Assembly: GCA_022592435.1 (NCBI GenBank)
Contig: JABYQS010000052.1
Location: 124,001-188,000 of the forward strand
DNA length: 64,000 bases
DNA from: Cerioporus squamosus
Lineage: Eukaryota > Basidiomycota > Agaricomycetes > Polyporales > Polyporaceae
Direction: 5' to 3'
Below are positions 57,693-64,000 of this stretch, one piece after another (positions within the stretch are counted from its first letter, which is position 1; every line of letters starts with the position of its first letter). The notes beneath the pieces are model-generated. The model searched no databases. It worked only from the letters and a program-made list of their open reading frames with translations, and had not been told where the DNA came from. Position numbers and translations under genes: made by a program.

Positions 57693-59135
57693 ATGGACAC
57701 AGAACAACATGAGGCTTTGAATAAATCAAGCCATATCGCACACGTCGACGAGCCCCAGGCACTTCCCGCGAACGTCGCCACTAAATCAACCACCGCGACT
57801 GCAGAATCACCACGACAACATGAACCACCTTGTCACTGCTGTATGGGCATTCATACAGACGAGCTTGGACTAACAGTTGCTGACCATACCTTGTACATGC
57901 TAAGGGAAAGGCAATCGTATGCCAAAGGACACGCGAGTCGCCCAAACTCCAGCCGCTCTCGGCCTCGTTCTTCCACAAATACGCGGGAGGTTGGAGCGGT
58001 CTGTACAGGCTTTCGTCCATCTTGTCCACCTCGCCGAAAAGATCGCGGCTGCGCTGGAAGATACTACGGCATTGCTACCTCCTGATATCTGTGACGATCT
58101 CTGTTTGCGCAGGGAGGTAGTCGCTTCCGTAGGTCGAACTGCTCCGCGCATGCGTCTCTGCTAACTCATGCTCATACTTGCAGGGATTCGATGCTGCCAC
58201 TGTGACAATCATCACCACCCCTGGTTATGTGTGCAAGGAGGGCAGTGCGGAGCATGAGCGTCGTTATTCTGAGCGACACAAGGCGCTCACCAACATCGAG
58301 GACGAGCTCACGCGCGGCATCAAAGACGCGGAGTCCCTGTTCGATGCCCGGGACGAGCTCGTGCTTGCAGAGCGTCGTTATCGCCACCGGAAATATATAC
58401 AAGCTGCCTTTCGCACCATGGTATGTGATCGCATAGCAGCATTCTCAACTCATTCGCTGACATGTGCTCCCGCAGTCTATCCTCACCATCCCCTACTCTC
58501 CGCTGGTCTCTGCCATCTTCACTGCTGGTGACTTATTTGGCGTCTCTGTCTTGATAGCGATCCAGCGCGCCGTGTTTCCCGACGCAGGCGAGCAGCTAGG
58601 GGAGACGCTCGACCGAGTCATGTCTCTCGAACGAAACATTCAACGCAAGGTCGAGGAGGTCAGGCGCCTCAAAGACGCCCTCGCAGCTGTCAAGGCGAAG
58701 CTTGAAGAGGAGCAGCGGCATCCGATTGCGACGCAGCTCGCGGGCATATTGGACAAGGTCTATCTCGCCAAGCTAGCCGTCGAGAGCGTGATATTTGCGC
58801 CTTGCGCGAAGTGCACATGCCCCCCGCCCGCTCTACCCGTCCGCGAGGTGGTTGTCGCCCTTCGGGTCATGACGGAGACTCTGGACTCGCCGGAAGGACT
58901 GCAGCTGGTGGATGAACAGCTGGCCTCGCTCAGTGAAGAGCGTTGTGCGGTCCTGGATAGACTTTTCGCGGTCCTACGGACTGTTGTCTCCACCTCCTGT
59001 TCAGCTAGTCTCACATTGATTCCTGCATCGTCACTCGTAGTTTGCTTGCTATCTTTCTCCATCCCTCGGACCTCTGTAACAATCAATCCAAACCTGACAC
59101 GTTCCTCTTCCAACAGCCAACATCCGAACCATTGA
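57693..59135 (+). CDS. Unknown coiled-coil protein, tandem copy A
   Basis: Start MDTEQHEALNKSSHIAHVDE. Introns at gtatgg...ctaag (about 57840-57904), gtaggtcg...acttgcag and gtatgtga...cccgcag join PPCHCW to KGNRMPKDTRV and so on. Recognisable shared blocks with copy B are PPCxCW, then ITTPGYVCKEGSAEHERRYS, ERHKALTNIEDELTRGIKDA, RYRHRKYIQAAFRTM, SILTIPYSPLVSAIFTAGDL and HPIATQLAGILDKVYLAKLA. The segment RNIQRKVEEVRRLKDALAAV is a coiled coil. SPLVSAIFTAGDLFGVSVLI may be a weak membrane or amphipathic segment. The C-terminus (SLTLIPASSLVVCLLSFSIP) is hydrophobic and absent from copy B, so the true 3' end could be an additional splice. I do not recognise the family. Confidence 0.72.
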
Positions 59136-59384
59136 GAACAAAGTTATCAGGACCGCTTCGGTTACAACGTCTCAGGTTCTAGTATATCCGTCGAATGAAC
59201 TTCAATGCGACACCAGCCTGCTAAGTTGATAGAGAGGTAAATACCTTGAAGTTGATAAGTAATAGTAAGTAAGTTTTGTTACCATGATTAGCATACTTAT
59301 CATCGCGCGTCTGGCCGCGGCCCGCGCTGACGCGCCTTGTTCCACAACCACCACCCGCCACTGTATTCACCTCTCAGGATCGGG
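59136..59384. other. Short spacer between tandem copies
   Basis: This 249 nt spacer contains the 3' flank of copy A and the 5' flank of copy B. Nothing distinctive was seen. Confidence 0.4.
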
Positions 59385-60708
59385 ATGGACGCAGCACGAA
59401 CTGATCCTATACCCATTGGAACTCGAACTGTGGAACTTGGAGAACCTCCAGAAGATCCTACAGATGTTGTCACCTCTCCTAACATCGCTAGTACATCGGC
59501 AGATCCGCCGCGCAATGAGGGTCACCCACCTTGTAACTGCTGTATGAGCACCATACGAACGAGTGTAGGAATTGAAGAGCTGACACTTGCACAGGGGAAA
59601 ATCCGAAGGAGAAGCGCAATGCTCAAGGCTTCAAAGCAGTCCCTCTCAACCTCGCCCTTCCACCAATTCGTACGGAGTTGACACGGGCCGTCAGGGCCAT
59701 AAACTCCATCATCACTCTGGTTCAAGAGAAAGTGGCGGTTGACCTTGAAGACCGGGGTACGTCGCCGCCTCCTGAGGTCCTAGACGACTTCTCCTCGCAG
59801 CGGGAAAGCGTTGCCAATGTAAGTCGCCGCGATCGGCATGCGTGTCTCTGCTGATCCTTGCTCTCAGTGCTTCGAAACTGCTTCCTTGTTGATTACTACT
59901 ACTCCGGGCTATGCATGCAAGCAGGGCAGTGCAGAACACGAGCAGCGCTACTTTCAGCGGCACAAGGAGCTCACCGATGTAGAGGACATGTTGACGCGCA
60001 CTCTTGAAGCAGCCGAACCCCTGTTGAAAGCCCGCGACAAGCTCGTGCTCGAAGAACGTCGCTACCGTCTCCGAAAGTACATCCAAACCGTCTTTCGTGT
60101 CGTGGTATGATTTCCGGACATCACTATGCTCTGGTCTTGTCCGCTGACTTGTGCTCTCGCAGTCCATCGCTACTATCCCCTACTCCCCGCTTCTCTCCGC
60201 CATCCTCACTGCTGCTGACGTTTTCGGCATCTCTGTCGACATGGCAATTCAGCAGCTCGAGTTACCCGACGCTGACGAGCTGGGAGCGACGATGAGGAAC
60301 GCCATGGTACTTGAGAAAAGCATAAAGGAGATCCGACGCTCGGTCGAGGAGCTCAAACAGATCAAAGAACACCTCGAAGTAGTCAAGGCAAAGCTCGATG
60401 AGGTGCAGCAGCGCCCCATCGCTACGCACTTGGCGGGCATCCTGTACAAGGTCTACCTCGCCAAACAAGCCGTCGCGGGTGCGCTATCTCCATCCAGCGA
60501 CGAGTGCGCATGTTCCTCCTCCGCCGTCCCCATCCGCGACGTCGTCGCCGCTCTCCGGGACATGGCTGAGGCCCTCGAAGCGCCACAGGTGATCACAGGA
60601 CCGCTCGCCTCGCTGAGCGAGGACGATACGGCCTGCGTGGTGATCGATAGGGCTCTCGAGGTCCTGAGGACTTCGTCACCAGCTTCCGAACCGGCCGGCT
60701 CTGACTGA
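59385..60708 (+). CDS. Unknown coiled-coil protein, tandem copy B
   Basis: Start MDAARTDPIPIGTRTVELGE; an in-frame ATG 48 nt upstream is also possible. The first intron (gtatgagc...cttgcacag) lies at the same position and phase as in copy A, joining PPCNCW to GENPKEKRNAQ. The following exon reads FKAVPLNLALPPIRTELTRA. Then LLITTTPGYACKQGSAEHEQ, RRYRLRKYIQTVFRVV, SIATIPYSPLLSAILTAADV, the coiled coil SIKEIRRSVEELKQIKEHLE and RPIATHLAGILYKVYLAKQA. It ends SPASEPAGSD. Identical gene structure and about 55-60% similarity by eye show a tandem duplication. No known domain; it may be a lineage-restricted family. Confidence 0.78.
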
Positions 60709-60938
60709 CCACCCTTTGTCGTATTCGCACATTTCCCGCTGTAGTCTCTGTCTCTCTCACCTCGCGCACTTGTAACGCTTGTACTTGTAGGTCTCTCGAC
60801 ATCCCCTCTCACCCCTATCGATTTCCTTTATAGCATTCGGATCAAATTATCTGCCCCACGTTCCTGGGTCTAGCCTGACGTCGTACGTACCCGGACTATC
60901 CTCTCCTGCACCCGGTTTCAAGACACTGCGTGTATTAA

Positions 60939-60945
60939 TATATAA
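60939..60945 (+). promoter_or_regulatory. Candidate TATA box
   Basis: TATATAA lies about 53 nt upstream of the ATG at 60998, the spacing seen at other genes here. It is the main reason to consider that short frame real. Confidence 0.35.
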
Positions 60946-60997
60946 CCGCAATAGATTTGCGCAACCTGAAGCAAACGGCCGCACACAGCGCCCTACA

Positions 60998-61246
60998 ATG
61001 CCGCCGAAGCGGGAGCGGTCGCGCCCTGTTGCGCCGCGCTCATCGGCACGTATCATATCAGCTATTGAAGGAATTCAGTCTGAGGGGCTGGCAGGGCCTG
61101 TAGCTGCTCACGGAAGTTTCGTCAACTCCGCCGAGTCAACCCCTCAAGCCCCGTGTATGAGTTCAGGCGACATACTCATTGTGCGCCTGAGCTGCGAATT
61201 CCGTGATGTGAGTCTGACCCTTGGTCGTGTGTTCATGTTGAATTGA
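60998..61246 (+). CDS. Possible small protein or first exon, unrecognised
   Basis: An 82-codon frame starting MPPKRERSRPVAPRSSARII, with a TATA-like motif at the usual distance and a good ATG context (ctacaATGCC). A GT donor (gtgagtctgacc) at about 61208 could end a first exon after EFRD, but no convincing second exon was found. It has no domain or signal peptide. It may be a non-coding transcript or chance. Confidence 0.25.
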   Translation: MPPKRERSRPVAPRSSARIISAIEGIQSEGLAGPVAAHGSFVNSAESTPQAPCMSSGDILIVRLSCEFRDVSLTLGRVFMLN

Positions 61247-61546
61247 ATGCGCTCATGGAGTTCCATGCATGCCGGAGCTCGTGTCCAGGCCAAGACCTGG
61301 GGATGACGGAGGATACTTGAATAGCCATGGATCCGCTGCCCGTCGCCCCAGTTCAGTTGCCTGATGCTACGCGTACCATGCACGGCGACAGTCTCGGACC
61401 TCGAAGTCGCCGCGCCCACACATCCATGAGACACCTCCCTAGGACTTACTGCATGTGAGTTGCAAGACGCCACTCGACCCTGGTACAAGTTCGCATATAA
61501 AGGTCCTACCGACCATGGTAGTGCGGCACATCCCTACCTCTTGAAC
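61247..61546. other. Upstream region of the repeat-peptide gene
   Basis: Contains the strong TATA box at 61496. Nothing else was recognised. Confidence 0.45.
61496..61501 (+). promoter_or_regulatory. TATA box of the repeat-peptide precursor gene
   Basis: A perfect TATAAA lies 46 nt upstream of the ATG at 61547. This is the best TATA match in the window and suggests strong or inducible transcription. Confidence 0.6.
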
Positions 61547-62197
61547 ATGAAGTACTCCGGACTCCTCACTTCACTCGTTGTCAGCATCCTCGTCTTCGTC
61601 GGCGAGGTGCGTTGGCTTCTCTTTTTCTTCCATGCCGTCGCAAACGATTCTGCCTCCCGCCGCTATGCTCGTTATTTCTGCAGCAGCACGCTGATCCATA
61701 TTGATACTAGGAAGCCGCCGTGGCAGGCGCACCCATGACCATAGCCGAACCTGTATACAAACGCGCCTTGTGCACCGGGGGAAGTGCTTCCTGCCCGGAC
61801 TGGAAGCGGCAGGACGGGGGACTCGGGCAGGTACGTCAGCTCGACATGCCGCACAAGGAGACTTCTCACTCGCACTTACCCTTCGGCAGGAAATCGCGCC
61901 CGCCGTCGGGGCTGGTGAGAAGCGACAGGACGGCGGACTAGGCCAGGTATGTCGCCTTACTCGTGTATGACAGTGGGATCGCATCTCCAATGACTGTCAA
62001 ACAGGAAACTGTGCCGCTTGACGCCAATGGCAAGAGGGAGTTTTGCACCGGGAACGGTGCTTCCTGCGCGGACTGGAAGCGGCAGGACGGTGGACTCGGG
62101 CAGGTATGCTAGCCCAACCATTGATTGGGACCACCTCCAAATTGTGATGCTTTGGCAGGAGACTGTACCTACTGGTGGCGCTGGCGAGAAGCGTTAG
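61547..62197 (+). CDS. Secreted Kex2-processed repeat-peptide precursor (KEP-like), 124 aa
   Basis: Five exons, join(61547..61606, 61711..61830, 61890..61946, 62005..62103, 62159..62197), all phase 0 with canonical gt...ag. Exon 1 encodes a signal peptide, MKYSGLLTSLVVSILVFVGE, completed by exon 2 (cleavage plausible after EAAVAG). Exons 2-4 each end KRQDGGLGQ and exons 2-5 each begin E. Six Lys-Arg sites are present, the substrate of the Golgi protease Kex2. Cleavage would free ALCTGGSASCPDW and EFCTGNGASCADW (both C-x6-C, ending D-W) plus three spacer-like peptides beginning QDGGLGQE. This matches the fungal KEP class, which includes alpha-factor-like pheromones, repellent peptides and ustiloxin-type RiPP precursors. 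No UstYa/DUF3328 oxidase is in the window, so modification is unknown. Role unknown. Confidence 0.85.
61765..61803 (+). other. Predicted released peptide 1, C-x6-C
   Basis: Encodes ALCTGGSASCPDW between Lys-Arg sites in exon 2. The two cysteines could form one intramolecular disulphide ring of eight residues. Confidence 0.65.
62038..62076 (+). other. Predicted released peptide 2, C-x6-C
   Basis: Encodes EFCTGNGASCADW between Lys-Arg sites in exon 4. It keeps CTG, ASC and DW of peptide 1 while the first two and several middle residues differ. Confidence 0.65.
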
Positions 62198-62847
62198 GAC
62201 GGCGTCGGAGAACGTTCTATTGAGTACTCGACAGGAGGGTGGACATTGAATTCGCAAGAACGATAGACAGATCGAGCTGCACTGGCTCGCTGTCTGCGCA
62301 ACAAACTTCTACGAGTTCTCAGCGCCACCGTCGATTGATATCGTTCTGACTCCGAGTCCCCAACAATCTGGATATATGTATTGACTTTTCCCTAGTTCGA
62401 CGTCTCACAATTCGAGTCTTTAAGATCATACGCGCGTGCGGAGATACAACTGAATTGAGAACGAAACTGGTCCGAAGACGGATTACAAAGGGGATACATG
62501 AAGGCTTCTCACTCGAACACTCCTCGCTTGTATAGTTTGTGAAGGCGACCATCTGCAATCGCAGTGTGCCCACGACACGATGAACCCACTGCCGCCACCG
62601 TGATTTCTCTTCTGCTCGCGCTCGCGCTCGTTGCTAGACTTCTCGGTATACGACGGGTCTTCTGGGATGAGTTCGGCACAAGTCAATTGAATGACATGAA
62701 GACGTACTCACCCTACACTATGCCCTCTCTCCCTTGAGCCTGCCCGTCAGGAATCGTGACCGGAGGACGCTTCGTCATGGTCCAGAACCAGCGTCCCCTC
62801 ATCATCCGCGCTTCACCTATAGGCAGACAGCGCATCAGCTAGTATAC
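62198..62847. other. Intergenic, start holds a decayed repeat unit
   Basis: The first about 60 nt resemble a further, decayed unit of the repeat precursor: GACGGCGTCGG, then a 21 nt gt...ag-like stretch, then GAGGGTGG. The remainder shows nothing recognisable. Confidence 0.4.
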
Positions 62848-64000
62848 TCAGTAAATTGGGGCAGAACACTCACAAGTGAGTTGCAGGGCGCCGCTCGTTT
62901 CGAGGTGCCGAGCGAGCTGCCGCTGCCATCTCCTCTCCATCCGGCGAGACCCCTCCTCCGAGAAACACATCAAGTCCGTGTCGATGTACACCTGTAGCAT
63001 GAGCCGACGAGCGTGTGGGTAATTCTCGCGATTGCAGAGCGCACGGAGAAGACGCTCCCAGAGCCAGTCGCATCCGGCCACCGTTATCGATTTGAGGTCA
63101 AACAAGCCAAAGTCGAGCCGGACGATGTGCTGCAGCCGCAGCGGACACTCCAAAAGAGTCGCAGAGAGCTTCGAGGAGAGTGGGACAGGGGTCTAAAATG
63201 GGAACAAGCACTACCTGACCGATAGTCAAGCTGCGTAGAATCGTGCATTCCTGCAGTCCGTCGAAGAAGCTGGCATATGCTGTCGACACGTGGGATCAAT
63301 TGTCAGATTAACGCGCTCGAAGAGAGAACTCACAGCGACGCACGAAAGCGGTCGATTTCCGACTGAAACTGAACCCGGTGCGCACAATGAGCCATTGAAG
63401 GGACAGTGCGAGAGCGTGGATGAGCGGCGTCCAGGTCAGGAGAACCATTCTCGCTGATATCCAACTCCAACCACTCGACGGCAAGACGCGGACAGCAATC
63501 CAATAACCCTCGTACGAAGACGTCCTTCCTCGTCACAATCGCCGCAGACAAGTTCCTTGAGGCGGGGCTCCGAGCAGGGGACGTCATGCGGATCTTGTGG
63601 CATCGAAGGACCGCCCATCCGTTGCGGCGCCCAAGCTGGAGGAGTGCGGCATGTCTTAATTGAGGACAGTTCTAGCCGTTCCAGGGTAGGCAGAGTCCGG
63701 AGAGTCGAGAAGAATTCGGCCCATGACCAGGAACGCGAGCCCGCCCAGCGAGAGAGTGGGCAGCTGGGTGAAATTGCCGATTGAGAGTGAACGGCTTGCA
63801 ACCATGCAGCTTTCGTAGCTACCCAAGAACACGTCAATCCGGATAGAGTGCACATACTGTGCGAAATCCAAGATGTTGGGTGCATCATCGACGCACGGCA
63901 TGTCGAGTCCACCTCGGTGTTGAAACGCTCGGAGACCGAACTTGAAGAGCCGAACGCGAGCGTAGGGAGTGAGCATCCGACATATGAGCGTGCCTTTGGT
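62848..64000 (-). CDS. LRR-like (F-box family type) protein, 5' end outside window, possibly broken
   Basis: Minus-strand pieces suggest a leucine-rich protein of the basidiomycete F-box superfamily: FGLRAFQHRGGLDMPCVDD, SLSIGNFTQLPTLSLGGLAF, WAEFFSTLRTLPTLERLELS, EPRLKELVCGDCDEE, VRGLLDCCPRLAVEWLELDI, FFDGLQECTILRSLTIGQ and LRLQHIVRLDFGLFDLKSIT, ending GALQLTCECSAPIY at 62848. The start is beyond the right edge. Two frame changes (about 63715 between GGLAF and WAEFF, and about 63530) have no good intron to explain them, so either indels have broken the gene or the assembly has errors. The last intron (gtagtgcttg...cctcgaag, about 63165-63212) is convincing. No F-box is visible in the part present. 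Confidence 0.5.

Noticed and set aside
61450..61480. Short similarity on the minus strand between the peptide-gene promoter and the C-terminal codons of the LRR-like gene (GGCG..TGCAACTCAC)
   Set aside because: Only about 25 bp with several mismatches; not enough to claim a duplicated gene end.
61547..62197. Repeat-peptide gene as a classical mating pheromone
   Set aside because: Basidiomycete mating pheromones are CaaX-farnesylated lipopeptides; this precursor has no C-terminal CaaX and instead uses KR processing. The nearby farnesyltransferase gene is 20 kb away and a housekeeping gene.
61547..62197. Assignment as a dikaritin (ustiloxin-type) RiPP cluster
   Set aside because: No UstYa/DUF3328 oxidase, tyrosinase or other tailoring enzyme is visible within the window, and the core lacks the Tyr-based cyclisation pattern.
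1..64000. CRISPR arrays, operons, integrons or phage-type defence systems
   Set aside because: The window is eukaryotic; no direct-repeat/spacer arrays or bacterial-type gene packing exist.

Overview
This is a nuclear segment from a filamentous basidiomycete, most likely an agaricomycete. A polypore-type wood-decay fungus is my guess; I cannot fix the genus. The evidence is many 50-70 nt GT-AG introns per gene, GC-rich codon use, expanded F-box/LRR-like families, Abhydrolase_3-type esterases, DUF4246 proteins and an Hsp70-like protein of the HSPA12 type. Nothing bacterial, organellar or viral is visible.

Layout. 1-1.2 kb: 3' end of an Hsp70-like gene. 1.6-35.5 kb: an accessory region of six homologous alpha/beta hydrolases (1631, 6548, 9861, 12057, 18066, 29095), three DUF4246 genes (14543, 19805, 31690) and two related F-box-like genes (16442, 34185), in repeated modules. 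One DUF4246 copy and one hydrolase are clearly decayed. Embedded here are a coiled-coil membrane protein (3545), an Ostalpha/TMEM184-type membrane protein (23557-26758, with one 1.15 kb intron), a low-complexity ORF (27787), a 473 bp TIR element with TA flanks (22325-22797) and a short three-copy non-coding repeat. 35.8-43 kb: conserved genes, namely a SET protein (35843), an E(z)/EZH2-type H3K27 methyltransferase (37700), an intron-containing tRNA-Thr(AGT) (40493) and the protein farnesyltransferase beta subunit (40868). 44-50 kb: two large F-box/LRR-like paralogues, one frameshifted. 50.8-56 kb: a secreted GDSL/CE16-like esterase and a phospholipase D. 57.7-60.7 kb: a tandem pair of unknown coiled-coil proteins. 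61.5-62.2 kb: a small secreted precursor with KR-delimited repeats. 62.8 kb to the edge: a partial LRR-like gene.

The most interesting locus is 61547-62197. A signal peptide is followed by exon-encoded repeat units, each separated by Lys-Arg, which would release two related 13-residue peptides with a C-x6-C spacing plus QDGGLGQ-type peptides. It looks like an undescribed member of the fungal Kex2-processed repeat-peptide (KEP) class. The second theme is the repeated hydrolase/DUF4246/F-box module, in which DUF4246 shows a plausible H-x-E...H...R metal site.

Caution: several genes carry single-base frameshifts that may be assembly errors rather than biology. The DUF4246 copy at 14543 has three independent lesions and is a convincing pseudogene. 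All gene models were spliced by eye from GT-AG signals and paralogue alignment.
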